Shown: positions 28,527 through 36,351 of the stretch, piece by piece | How the letters are laid out: every line of letters begins with the position of its first letter | Numbering within the stretch: position 1 is the stretch's first letter | NCBI RefSeq assembly: GCF_006715225.1 | Contig: NZ_VFMU01000001.1 | Coordinates: 3,286,001 to 3,350,000 of the forward strand | Length of the DNA stretch: 64,000 nt | Direction: 5' to 3' | DNA from: Arthrobacter sp. SLBN-112 | Lineage (GTDB): Bacteria > Actinomycetota > Actinomycetes > Actinomycetales > Micrococcaceae | Position numbers and translations under genes: made by a program | Notes under the pieces: generated by a model | Told to the model about the DNA's origin: nothing | Databases searched by the model: none | What the model saw: only the letters and a program-made list of their open reading frames with translations

Positions 28527-28874
28527 TTATGCCGAGCGGCGTTCTCCGCGGCGTTCGCGCAGGATGGTCAGGCGGTCCTCGAGGATCTGTTCGAGTTCAG
28601 GAAGCGAGCGGCGTTCCAGCAGCATGTCCCAGTGCGTGCGGACTGCCTTGTCATTGCTGGTGTCCGGCTTCTCGCCGTCAACCAGGAGCGCTTCCTTGCC
28701 GGTCTTGGAGACCCACACCGGAGGAATTTCCGCCTCGGAGGAGAACGTGACGAAGACCTGCTCGCCATCTGCGCAACGGTACTCGACCCGCTGGCGCGGA
28801 GCCGGCTCGACTCCGGACTCGGTCTCCATGCTCTGCGCACCAAGGCGCATGCCCCGCAGGCTGCGATCGCTCAT
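28527..28874 (-). CDS. rbpA: RNA polymerase-binding protein RbpA
   Basis: The 115-residue protein binds RNA polymerase and the primary sigma factor and stabilises open complexes in actinobacteria. It shows the N-terminal RSLRGMRLGAQSMETE tail, the core beta-barrel YRCADGEQVFVTFSSEAEIP, a basic linker and the sigma-interaction helix LLERRSLPELEQILEDRL. The ATG at 28874 has GAGGGAG 7 bp upstream and gives the usual length; an upstream in-frame ATG extension is rejected. A SigR-type promoter lies about 100 bp upstream. Confidence 0.94.
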   Translation of the reverse strand: MSDRSLRGMRLGAQSMETESGVEPAPRQRVEYRCADGEQVFVTFSSEAEIPPVWVSKTGKEALLVDGEKPDTSNDKAVRTHWDMLLERRSLPELEQILEDRLTILRERRGERRSA

Positions 28875-28975
28875 GTTTTCTCCCTCTGTCGGTTCGCGGT
28901 TGAAATCTCCGCGTTGGCCGGTGGCAACATTGCACCGCCGGACTTCTGTGTGCATTGTGCTGCTTCATTAGATTC

Positions 28976-29001
28976 AACGCATTGCGAAGCTTGGTTGTTC
29001 C
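28976..29001 (-). promoter_or_regulatory. SigR/SigH-type promoter of rbpA
   Basis: On the minus strand GGAAC (29001-28997) is followed after exactly 18 bases by GTT (28978-28976). This fits the GGAAY-N18/19-GTT consensus of the thiol-oxidative-stress sigma factor SigR/SigH. In Streptomyces rbpA is a SigR target. Confidence 0.65.
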
Positions 29002-29064
29002 AGCTGGTAGTCTCCTGCCGGACAAATACCCAATTATACGCGCGTTATCCCGCCTGAACCAAAA

Positions 29065-29102
29065 CTGGGAGGGTTCCGTGGCCGGCCACGGAACCCTCCC
29101 AG
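29065..29102 (-). terminator. terminator downstream of the SPFH gene
   Basis: A 38-bp perfect palindrome (arms 29065-29083 and 29084-29102, folding with a CCGG turn) lies 14 bp after the SPFH stop codon and upstream of the rbpA promoter. Read on the minus strand it ends the nfeD-SPFH transcript. Confidence 0.8.
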
Positions 29103-29116
29103 CGTTCTTTGATTAC

Positions 29117-30064
29117 CTAGGGCTGGCTGCGCTCACCCTGCACATCGTCGAAAAGCCCGCCGGCAGCGGGGGTTTCCGCACCGGCGCCGCCGAGGGCGTT
29201 GCCGATACCCTTCAGGGCTTCGCCAACTTCACTCGGGATGATCCACAGTTTGTTGGCGGAACCCTCGGCCAGCTTGGGCAGGGTCTGAAGGTACTGGTAG
29301 GCCAGGAGTTTCTGGTCCGGGTTGCCCTTGTGGATGGCGTCGAAGACCTTCTGGATTGCCTGCGACTCACCGTCCGCACGGAGGATGGCTGCCTTGGCCT
29401 CGCCCTCGGCCTTGAGGATGGCGGCCTGCCGCTGGCCCTCGGCGGTGAGGATTGCTGACTGCTTGGTTCCTTCGGCGGTGAGGATGGCTGCACGGCGGTC
29501 GCGTTCGGCGCGCATCTGCTTCTCCATGGAATCCTGGATGGAGTGGGGCGGATCGATGGCCTTCAGCTCTACCCGGGAGACGCGGATGCCCCAACGGCCC
29601 GTGGCCTCATCGAGGACCCCGCGAAGCTGTCCGTTGATCTGGTCGCGGGAGGTGAGGGCTTCCTCCAGGTTCAGTCCACCCACCACGTTGCGGAGGGTGG
29701 TGGTGGTGAGCTGCTCCACGGCCTGGATGTAGTTGGCGATTTCGTAAGTGGCTGCCCGCGGGTCCGTGACCTGGAAGTAGACCACGGTGTCGATGGAGAC
29801 CACCAGGTTGTCCTCGGTGATGACCGGTTGCGGCGGAAAGGACACCACCTGTTCACGCAGGTCCAGAAGCGGCAGCAGCCGGTCCACGAACGGGATGAGG
29901 ATCGTCAGGCCGGGGTTGAGCGTCCGCTGGTACTTGCCAAGCCGTTCAACGACGCCGGCACGGGCCTGCGGAATGATCCGGACGGACCGGACCAAAACTA
30001 TGATGACAAAGACGATCAGAACCACCAGCACGATGGCCAGTGCGGTTCCGCCTGCGTTTTCCAT
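29117..30064 (-). CDS. SPFH/band 7 membrane protein (stomatin-like)
   Basis: The 315-residue protein has one N-terminal transmembrane helix (LAIVLVVLIVFVIIVLV), an SPFH domain (GVVERLGKYQRTLNPGL, VDRLLPLLDLREQV, IQAVEQLTTTTLRNVVGG) and a long Ala/Glu-rich coiled coil (about residues 180-250) with repeated ILTAEG and ILKAEGEAKAAIL units. Stomatin-like proteins of this type form membrane assemblies and are commonly paired with NfeD proteins, as here. The ATG at 30064 follows AAGGAG; an upstream extension overlapping nfeD is rejected. Confidence 0.9.
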   Translation of the reverse strand: MENAGGTALAIVLVVLIVFVIIVLVRSVRIIPQARAGVVERLGKYQRTLNPGLTILIPFVDRLLPLLDLREQVVSFPPQPVITEDNLVVSIDTVVYFQVTDPRAATYEIANYIQAVEQLTTTTLRNVVGGLNLEEALTSRDQINGQLRGVLDEATGRWGIRVSRVELKAIDPPHSIQDSMEKQMRAERDRRAAILTAEGTKQSAILTAEGQRQAAILKAEGEAKAAILRADGESQAIQKVFDAIHKGNPDQKLLAYQYLQTLPKLAEGSANKLWIIPSEVGEALKGIGNALGGAGAETPAAGGLFDDVQGERSQP

Positions 30065-30086
30065 ACAACTCCTTGTTCCCCAATTG

Positions 30087-30560
30087 TCAGGCTGTATCTG
30101 GACCGGTGGCCGCCGGGGGCGGTACCGAAACCACTGCTGTTGCGCCATCGATGGCTGCCACTACCACCTTCTGGCCCGCGGGAAGGATCCCCGCGGCGGA
30201 GCGGGCGCTCCAAATATCGCCGCCGATTTTCACCAGGCCGCCGTCGGAGGTCACGGCCTCCATCACTATGGCCGGCTCACCGATCAGCCGGTCCACGTTG
30301 GTCCGTTGCTCGGCCGGGCCCTTCTTCAGGTGTGCGAGAGCCACCGGCCGGACAAAGGCCACCATGAGCAGGGACACCACGCAGAAAACCACTACCTGGA
30401 GCCAAGGTTCTGCGCCGGCGAAGTCGGCTACCAGTGCGGCGATCGATCCGCCGCCGAGCATGATGAAAAACAAGTCAAGGGTGATCATCTCGACCACTGC
30501 AAACGCCAGGAAAGCCGTGAGCCACAATGCCCACCAGTTTTCGCCAAGCCACTCGAACAT
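30087..30560 (-). CDS. NfeD family membrane protein
   Basis: The 157-residue short-form NfeD has two to three transmembrane segments in the first half (WWALWLTAFLAFAVVEMIT, LQVVVFCVVSLLMVAFV) and a C-terminal OB-fold domain (LIGEPAIVMEAVTSDGGLVKIGG, WSARSAAG). NfeD proteins work with SPFH proteins of the adjacent gene in membrane-domain organisation; the exact role is not settled. The ATG at 30560 has a GAAGGGGG site about 9 bp upstream; an in-frame GTG at 30581 is a weaker candidate. The SPFH gene follows after 22 bp. Confidence 0.88.
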   Translation of the reverse strand: MFEWLGENWWALWLTAFLAFAVVEMITLDLFFIMLGGGSIAALVADFAGAEPWLQVVVFCVVSLLMVAFVRPVALAHLKKGPAEQRTNVDRLIGEPAIVMEAVTSDGGLVKIGGDIWSARSAAGILPAGQKVVVAAIDGATAVVSVPPPAATGPDTA

Positions 30561-30688
30561 CCTTGTTTCCCCCTTCGCCACGGGGGAGCCGCATCCGCGG
30601 GCCCGCCAGCAACTGTCCTTTCATCGTAGTCCGCGGACCTGCCCCGCGGGCCCGTTCACGCCGGCTGCGGGGGATAGTGGCCAAGTCG

Positions 30689-31570
30689 TTACGGGGCCGC
30701 GTTGCGCTTGGGCGTGAACACGAAGAGCCGGAACTTTGCGTCGGCTGTTACCGGCTCCCGGGAGTCTTCGAGCCGGGCGGCGATCTGCCCCAGGTCCAGG
30801 TGGTGCCCGGCCGGTCCCATGAAGGCCAGGTCGGCGGCGGCGGTACGCGTCAGCTCCAGCGGGATGTCGACGTCGAGGGTGGTGTCAAGTTCGAAATGTT
30901 CCGCCATCGCCCCGGCCAGGCGCTCGTCCTTGCCCTCTTCGATACCAAGCATCCCGGTAACGGCGGCGATATCCGCAAGGTGCCCGGTTCGCGGTGTCAC
31001 CACCACCAGCACGCCTTTGGGGCGAAGGACCCGGGCAAATTCGGCCGGGTTCCGCGGGGCGAAGACCACCGTGACGGCGTCGACCGAATTCTCCGCAACC
31101 GGCAGCGGCCGCCAGATGTCCCAGACCAGGTTCACGGCCTCCGGATTGAGCCGTGCAGCCCGGCGAAGGGCAAATTTGGAAATGTCCAGGCCGATTGCGG
31201 ATACCTGCCGCCCCCCGGCCGCTGCGGCGTCGAGGATCCCGCGCAGATAGTGTCCGGTGCCGGTCCCCGAGTCCAGCACCACTGCACCTTTCTGGGGCAG
31301 GTGGGGCACGACGGCGGCGGCCACGGCCTGCGCCAGCGGAAGGTAGGTGCCGTTCCCCAGGAAGTTGAAGCGTGACGCCACCATCGCGGCACTGTCCGGC
31401 TCGAAGGGGCTGCCCTTGCCCACCAGGAGATTGAAATAGCCCTGCCGGGCGGCGTCGAAACTGTGGCCGTTTGGGCAAAGCAGGCGGGGCTGGCGCGCAG
31501 CCGTCGCGGCGAGGTGTTCCAGCGGATGTGAGCAGACAGGGCAGAGGAGGGGGAAATCCGCGGAAGGCAT
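30689..31570 (-). CDS. 23S rRNA guanine N1-methyltransferase (RlmA family)
   Basis: The 293-residue SAM-dependent enzyme begins with a zinc finger (LCPVCSHPLEHL ... LLCPNGHSFDAARQGYFNLL) that is the hallmark of RlmA, followed by a class I methyltransferase core (VVLDSGTGTGHYLRGIL) . Gram-positive RlmA(II)/TlrB-type enzymes methylate a guanine in helix 35 of 23S rRNA near the macrolide site; whether this one modifies G745 or G748 cannot be told. The ATG at 31570 was chosen over an upstream frame because it starts right before the zinc finger and TAAAAT lies seven bases upstream (leaderless). Confidence 0.88.
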   Translation of the reverse strand: MPSADFPLLCPVCSHPLEHLAATAARQPRLLCPNGHSFDAARQGYFNLLVGKGSPFEPDSAAMVASRFNFLGNGTYLPLAQAVAAAVVPHLPQKGAVVLDSGTGTGHYLRGILDAAAAGGRQVSAIGLDISKFALRRAARLNPEAVNLVWDIWRPLPVAENSVDAVTVVFAPRNPAEFARVLRPKGVLVVVTPRTGHLADIAAVTGMLGIEEGKDERLAGAMAEHFELDTTLDVDIPLELTRTAAADLAFMGPAGHHLDLGQIAARLEDSREPVTADAKFRLFVFTPKRNAAP

Positions 31571-31640
31571 GGGAACCATTTTAGGGCGGCCGGACTTCCC
31601 GCCCCTGTCTGCTGTCACTGCCTCCGGGGAACAGCGAAGG

Positions 31641-32321
31641 TCAGCCGAGCGATATGCCGGCCGGCCCGTCGTCGAACCCCAGCCCTTCCCTCGCCTTATT
31701 GATGCCGGCGTCGGCCCAGTGCGCTGCATATTCGGCATTGCTGCTCAGCGACCGGAGCTGGGCGCGGTCCAGGTACAGGATGCCGTTGAGGTGGTCCGTC
31801 TCGTGCTGGACGATCCGTGCCTGCCACCCGGAGAACTCCCGCCGCTCCGCCGCGCCGTCGGGCGTCAGGTACTCCAGGAGCACGGCGTCGGGCCGCGCCA
31901 CCACCGCCTGGAGCCCGTTGACGGAAAGGCAGCCCTCATAAAACGGGGCAAGTCCGGACCCCAGCGGCGTGTACCGGGGGTTGAGGATGGCCAGGAACTC
32001 CAGCGGCCTCCGGTTCCGCAACGCTGCGGCGTCCGGGTCGACGTCGAACTGGTCTTCCACCACGGCGAGCTGCAGGGGGATGCCCAGTTGCGGGGCGGCC
32101 AGGCCCACGCCAGGGGCCTCATGCATGACCTGCCGCATGACCTCGATCAGGCGGGCCAGCTCGTCTGCGGAGAGCTGGCCGTCGAACGCGGCGGCACGCT
32201 GGCGGAGCGCTGGGTGGCCGGCCTGGACGATGGGCGGGAGGGACCCGGCGGACAGGATGCGCTCAACAATCTCACGGATTTCGCCGGCGCCGGCGGTTGT
32301 TGGGGGAACAGTCTGGGTCAT
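31641..32321 (-). CDS. def: peptide deformylase
   Basis: The 226-residue metalloenzyme removes the formyl group from nascent proteins. All three family motifs are present: GVGLAAPQLGI, EGCLSVNG with the metal-binding Cys, and QHETDHLNG with two metal-binding His and the catalytic Glu. It is slightly longer than E. coli Def owing to N- and C-terminal extensions common in actinobacteria. TAGGCT at 32328-32333 six bases before the ATG suggests a leaderless start, and the SnoaL-like gene diverges from it. Confidence 0.94.
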   Translation of the reverse strand: MTQTVPPTTAGAGEIREIVERILSAGSLPPIVQAGHPALRQRAAAFDGQLSADELARLIEVMRQVMHEAPGVGLAAPQLGIPLQLAVVEDQFDVDPDAAALRNRRPLEFLAILNPRYTPLGSGLAPFYEGCLSVNGLQAVVARPDAVLLEYLTPDGAAERREFSGWQARIVQHETDHLNGILYLDRAQLRSLSSNAEYAAHWADAGINKAREGLGFDDGPAGISLG

Positions 32322-32374
32322 GGGGACAGCCTACTGGCGGATAGGTTCAGGACCCTTGAGCTAGGGTCTACTGC

Positions 32375-32788
32375 ATGGCTGATGACTCTTTACCCCCGGC
32401 ATCCCCGAAGGAGCACGTCCTGGAATTCATCCGGCTCCTTGAGGCGGGCGGGGGAGCGGAGGACATCCGGCCCTTCCTGTCGGAATCATTCGTATTGACG
32501 GAGGCTCCGCATCTCCTGGCCCCTGAAGGTTCCACCCGGACATTGGCGGAAGTGCTCACCGGCGCGGACCAGAGCCGCGGGCTGGTGAAGGACCAGCAGT
32601 TCATCATCCGGCGGACCACCTGCCAGGGCGGCCGGGTGGTGGTGGAAGCAGACTGGTCGGCGACGGTGCTGATGGATCTGCGGTACTGGGACCGTGGCGA
32701 AACCATCCGGGCCAGGACGTCCTCGGTGTTCGAGGTGCGCGACGGTGCCATCGTGAGCCAGGACAGTTACGACTGCTATTACCGGTAG
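32375..32788 (+). CDS. SnoaL/NTF2-like protein
   Basis: The 137-residue protein has the features of an NTF2-like alpha+beta cone: an N-terminal helix (HVLEFIRLLEAGGGAEDI), strands WSATVLMDLRYWDRGETI and the C-terminal SVFEVRDGAIVSQDSYDCY. Such folds serve as small enzymes or ligand-binding proteins and the catalytic role cannot be inferred. TAGGGT at 32362-32367 seven bases before the ATG supports a leaderless start. It faces the PKS operon convergently. Confidence 0.8.
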   Translation: MADDSLPPASPKEHVLEFIRLLEAGGGAEDIRPFLSESFVLTEAPHLLAPEGSTRTLAEVLTGADQSRGLVKDQQFIIRRTTCQGGRVVVEADWSATVLMDLRYWDRGETIRARTSSVFEVRDGAIVSQDSYDCYYR

Positions 32789-32819
32789 CCCTGCAACTGC
32801 AGGTCTGGACGTCAGGCTA

Positions 32820-33989
32820 TTAAGTTATCTGTTGCATGGTGAAGCGCCTGGCCGCCCACTGGTTCACCCTGGGAATGGCAGCGGCAGCGCCGATCGCGCC
32901 AGTGCGGACCCGAAGGAGCGGCCGGGACAGCGGCCTGCCCAGCATCATGTTGATTTCGGCCTGCCGGCGGGATGCGGCGGCAGCCCGGCGCCGGTTCTTC
33001 TCGAACTCCCGGACCCTCCTCCCCGTGGATTCACCCGCCAGCGCGGCACAGATCAGGGGGACCAGCTCCGCAGCGTCCAGCCAACCCAGGTTCATGCCCT
33101 GCCCGCCAATGGGGCTGATCTCATGGGCCGCGTCCCCCAGGAGCACAGTCCGCCCAGTCACCATCCGCCGGGCCGTCACCGCCCGGACGCTGAACGCGCT
33201 CAGCATGGAGTTCGTAGCTGAATCAGGCAGGAAGCCGGTCCGGCTGTGCACCAGTTCCGCCAGCTCCCGGGGTCCTGCTTCAGGCTGGGCGGGCCGGTCC
33301 AGCCGCACCACCCAGCGCCGCACCCGGCCGGGCAGTGGAAAGGACTCGACGATCCCTTCCGGTTCGAGGAACAGGACGGCCTTGTCCCCGTAGCCGCTGC
33401 CGTCGTCGAAATCCCCCATGAGGTAGTGGTCGGGATACGCCTTGCGGACCACCGGGACGCCCAGCGCGCCGCGAAGCAGTGACCGGGCTCCGTCTGCCGC
33501 CACCAGCAATGCGCCGGTGGCGCTGCTGCCGTGGCTGCTTGGGATCGTGGCACCCGGGCTGGCCTGGACCGTGGCAGTGACCTTGTCGCCGTCGTCCCGG
33601 ATTGCGGTGACGTTGGCACCCCTGACCAGTGCCCCGGGGTCCAGCGCGCGGACCCGGTCCTCCAGGAGTTCCTCGGTCCTGAACTGCGGCAGGGCAAGGA
33701 CAAAGGGATAGTGGTCCGAGACGGCGTCGAACGCCATGGTTCCCACTGTTCTCCCGCCGCTGACCGCCATGCCCGTCCTGATGCGGACGCCTTCCTGGAC
33801 CAGGCTGGACGCAACCTGGATTCCGGCCAGTGCCTCCAGCGCCGGAGGGTGGATGCCGATGGCGCGGGTATGCCGGTTCCGTGACTCCCGCTGTTCAAGA
33901 ACCTTTACCCTTACGCCTTCCTGCAGGAGCGCGGCAGCCAGGTACAGGCCCACGGGACCGCCGCCGGCGATCAGGACATCGGCGTCCAC
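32820..33989 (-). CDS. FAD-dependent monooxygenase (UbiH/PHBH type), likely tailoring enzyme of the PKS operon
   Basis: The 389-residue flavoprotein has the N-terminal Rossmann motif VLIAGGGPVGLYLAAALLQ and the second FAD motif LLGDAAHEISPIGGQGMNLG of aromatic-ring hydroxylases. It would hydroxylate a phenolic or quinone-like substrate using NAD(P)H and oxygen. The GTG at 33989 starts 2 bp after the stop of the upstream methyltransferase and directly at the Rossmann strand, so longer frames are rejected. Third gene of a PKS-methyltransferase-monooxygenase operon, matching the gene content of Streptomyces srsABC. Confidence 0.85.
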   Translation of the reverse strand: MDADVLIAGGGPVGLYLAAALLQEGVRVKVLEQRESRNRHTRAIGIHPPALEALAGIQVASSLVQEGVRIRTGMAVSGGRTVGTMAFDAVSDHYPFVLALPQFRTEELLEDRVRALDPGALVRGANVTAIRDDGDKVTATVQASPGATIPSSHGSSATGALLVAADGARSLLRGALGVPVVRKAYPDHYLMGDFDDGSGYGDKAVLFLEPEGIVESFPLPGRVRRWVVRLDRPAQPEAGPRELAELVHSRTGFLPDSATNSMLSAFSVRAVTARRMVTGRTVLLGDAAHEISPIGGQGMNLGWLDAAELVPLICAALAGESTGRRVREFEKNRRRAAAASRRQAEINMMLGRPLSRPLLRVRTGAIGAAAAIPRVNQWAARRFTMQQIT

Positions 33990-33990
33990 G

Positions 33991-34686
33991 TCAGCCCCGC
34001 CGGTACGTGATGACCTGGTGGAAGGCCGACGAGCGCTCCACGGACCAGCCCGGGGGAGCGGCGGCCGCCAACTCGGCCGGCGTGTAGCTGCGCCGGATGG
34101 AGGTGAGGCCGTCCTCCCGGATGAAGGACTGCCGGAACGGCAGGGCGGCCAGGCCGAAGAGGGCAAATGCGGCCGGGCTGCGGACCAGGTCGTTGTGCAG
34201 TACCTTCCCGGTTGCCAGGATTTCGGAGTCCGCCAGGAGTCCCCGGAGCTCCTCCGGTGTCAGATGGTGCAGCACATGATTGGAGATGACGACGTCGAAC
34301 CGGGCACCTTCGCTGACCAGGTCACTGCTGTGCGCCTTGCGGAATTCGACGCCGGCCATGGAGGGGCGCTGCCGGGCGAAACGGTCTGCGCGGGGATCGG
34401 GATCGATGCCCGTGATGTGCATCGCCTTGCCGTCCCGCGCCGCCCAGCGGGCCAGCATCACGGCGAGATCGCCGCCGCCGGATCCCATGTCCAGCACCGT
34501 CAAGGGGTACGGGTGGGGCGTAATGATGGGTCGAAGCTCCTTGACGTAGAGTTTCCGCCAGCCGGACAGCACCCTGTTGATGACACCAAACTGCCGGTAC
34601 GTGTTGTCCAGCAGGCGGGCATCACAGTCCGGCCGGTCCATCTGCTCGACGTCCATGGTGGCTCGTTGGCGCAGCAGGATTCCCAT
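33991..34686 (-). CDS. class I SAM-dependent methyltransferase in PKS operon
   Basis: The 231-residue enzyme has the SAM-binding motif I TVLDMGSGGGDLAVMLA, an acidic residue ending strand 2 (HITGIDPDPRA) and motif FDVVISNHVLHHLTPEE, a UbiE/COQ5-like pattern. It probably methylates the polyketide product, at O or C, but the position is unknown. It begins 13 bp after the PKS stop and the monooxygenase starts 2 bp after it, so all three are one transcript. Confidence 0.85.
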   Translation of the reverse strand: MGILLRQRATMDVEQMDRPDCDARLLDNTYRQFGVINRVLSGWRKLYVKELRPIITPHPYPLTVLDMGSGGGDLAVMLARWAARDGKAMHITGIDPDPRADRFARQRPSMAGVEFRKAHSSDLVSEGARFDVVISNHVLHHLTPEELRGLLADSEILATGKVLHNDLVRSPAAFALFGLAALPFRQSFIREDGLTSIRRSYTPAELAAAAPPGWSVERSSAFHQVITYRRG

Positions 34687-34699
34687 TTGGACAGCCCCG

Positions 34700-35935
34700 T
34701 CAGGCTACGGGCGCTTCGGCGGCCGTCCGGTTTTGGAACACCCTCAGGTCAGCCTCTGCGGCCTTATCCTCCCCATGCAGGGTTTGGCCGCCAGTTGCTT
34801 GCCGGAGCTTGGTGAACAGGCCGGTTTCCACGGTCAGGCCGGGACCAAAGGCCATGGAGCAGATGCGCTCGTCCCCGGCAGCACCTTCCTGGAGGGGTTG
34901 TTCCAGGATGTGCTTGAGGACGAAGAGGACCGTGGCGCTGCTCATGTTGCCGTAGCTGCGCAGGATCTCCCGTGCAGGGACAAGCTGCGCATCGCTGAGG
35001 CCAAGCCTTGACTGCACCTTGTCCAGGATGCTGCGGCCGCCGGGATGGATGGCCCAGTGGGGGATCGCCGTGTAGGGGAGTGCTGCCAGTTCCGGTTCCG
35101 TTTCCAGAAGGGGCTCCAGCGCGCCGACAATGTGGTCATCGATGATGTGCGGAACGTAGTTTCCAAGAACCATCTCGAAGCCGTTGTCGCCGATGTTCCA
35201 CGCCATGGAATCCTCACCGACAGGCGTCAGGACCGTCTCGAAGTGGTCGAGCTTCATCAGCGCGGTTTCGTCGGTGCCTTGGCGGGCAGTCACGACGGCG
35301 GCTGCGGCACCATCGGCGAACAGTGCCGAGCCCATGATGGTGTCCGGGTCGTTGGATGTGCGGACGTGGAGGGAGCACAGTTCGGCGCAGACAACCAGGA
35401 CGACGGCGTTGGGGTCCGCCTCGCAGAAAAGTTTCGCTGCGCGGAGCGCGGGAAAGGCCGCGTAGCAGCCCATGAAGCCCAGGTGGTAGCGCTGGACTGC
35501 CGGGTTCAGGCCAAGTTCGCGGACCAGCTTGTAGTCGGGGCCAGGGTTGAAGAAACCGGTGCAGGAGACTGTCACGAGGTGAGTTATGTCAAGTAAATCG
35601 AGTTCCGGGGCCGCTTGCAGGGCAGCGCGGGCGGCTTCCACGAACAGTTTTGTGGCCTCGCGGGCAAAGATATCGTTGCGCACTTTGGTGCTGGGATTCA
35701 GCAGCAGCCCGGTTTCCTGGTCGTAGAACTGCGGGTTTTCCGAACGGGACGCGTTGGTGAGTTCCTGCACGGCCGTGAACCTCGTCTCGATGGCTGCACC
35801 ATCGAAACACGTATTGACCAGCCGTGAACCCAAACGGGACAGGCCCGGCTGGGCCGCAAACACATCACGGGCTTCGGACTGGATCAGCTTTGTCCCCGGA
35901 ACTGCTGTTTCAAGTGAGCGCACATAGACCGTCAT
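34700..35935 (-). CDS. type III polyketide synthase (chalcone synthase-like)
   Basis: The 411-residue homodimeric ketosynthase condenses malonyl-CoA units onto an acyl-CoA starter. The catalytic triad is intact: Cys157 in HLGFMGCYAAFPAL, His in WAIHPGGRSIL and Asn in SYGNMSSATV. Its closest functional types are bacterial alkylpyrone/alkylresorcinol synthases. The ATG at 35935 starts at the conserved MTVYVRSLETAVP; an in-frame GTG at 35956 would add seven residues. The downstream methyltransferase and hydroxylase suggest a tailored phenolic lipid or pyrone. Confidence 0.9.
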   Translation of the reverse strand: MTVYVRSLETAVPGTKLIQSEARDVFAAQPGLSRLGSRLVNTCFDGAAIETRFTAVQELTNASRSENPQFYDQETGLLLNPSTKVRNDIFAREATKLFVEAARAALQAAPELDLLDITHLVTVSCTGFFNPGPDYKLVRELGLNPAVQRYHLGFMGCYAAFPALRAAKLFCEADPNAVVLVVCAELCSLHVRTSNDPDTIMGSALFADGAAAAVVTARQGTDETALMKLDHFETVLTPVGEDSMAWNIGDNGFEMVLGNYVPHIIDDHIVGALEPLLETEPELAALPYTAIPHWAIHPGGRSILDKVQSRLGLSDAQLVPAREILRSYGNMSSATVLFVLKHILEQPLQEGAAGDERICSMAFGPGLTVETGLFTKLRQATGGQTLHGEDKAAEADLRVFQNRTAAEAPVA

Positions 35936-36351
35936 TGATTCATTCTTGACGGGCACCAGAATAAAGACAATGGGGTTTGCGGCTTTGACCAGCGCTTTTG
36001 CCCCGGCGTTTCAGAGTCGCCAGTGCGCTGGTTGCGACTCCAACCCCGGCCTAGCCGAAGGCGCCGATAATCTACATTATGTCAAGTAGTACTCTGCGTA
36101 TTGCATCAGATGAATCAATTCGCCCCAATGCCCTGGAGCCTCACGGAATTGATGGGCAGCCCGGAATTCCGCGGATTTTCCGGGGGCCGTGCTCATGATT
36201 CTCGCCTTCGAGGCTGCCGCTTCTGGGCAGTGGAGTCTGGGCGTGACGTTGATTGACGGGCCTCTGAACTGCGGTTTTGTGCTGATGATGCATTTAATGA
36301 ATCATTGATTCAGGTATTGAATGTTTCTTGAGGCCGATTTGGGGGCAAGCT
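35936..36351. other. intergenic region with repeated TGAATCA motif upstream of the recombinase operon
   Basis: No gene is supported here. The heptamer TGAATCA or its complement occurs at 35936-35942, 36111-36117, 36298-36304 and 36306-36312; the last two form a perfect inverted repeat around one base. The decamer CATTGATTCA recurs at 35933-35942 and 36303-36312. The base composition is more AT-rich than the flanking genes, as is usual at promoters and recombination sites. Confidence 0.6.

Noticed and set aside
35933..36312. CATTGATTCA direct repeats as attL/attR of an integrated element
   Set aside because: Both copies lie upstream of the recombinase, only 370 bp apart, and no copy was found on the far side of the operon, so they cannot bound it.
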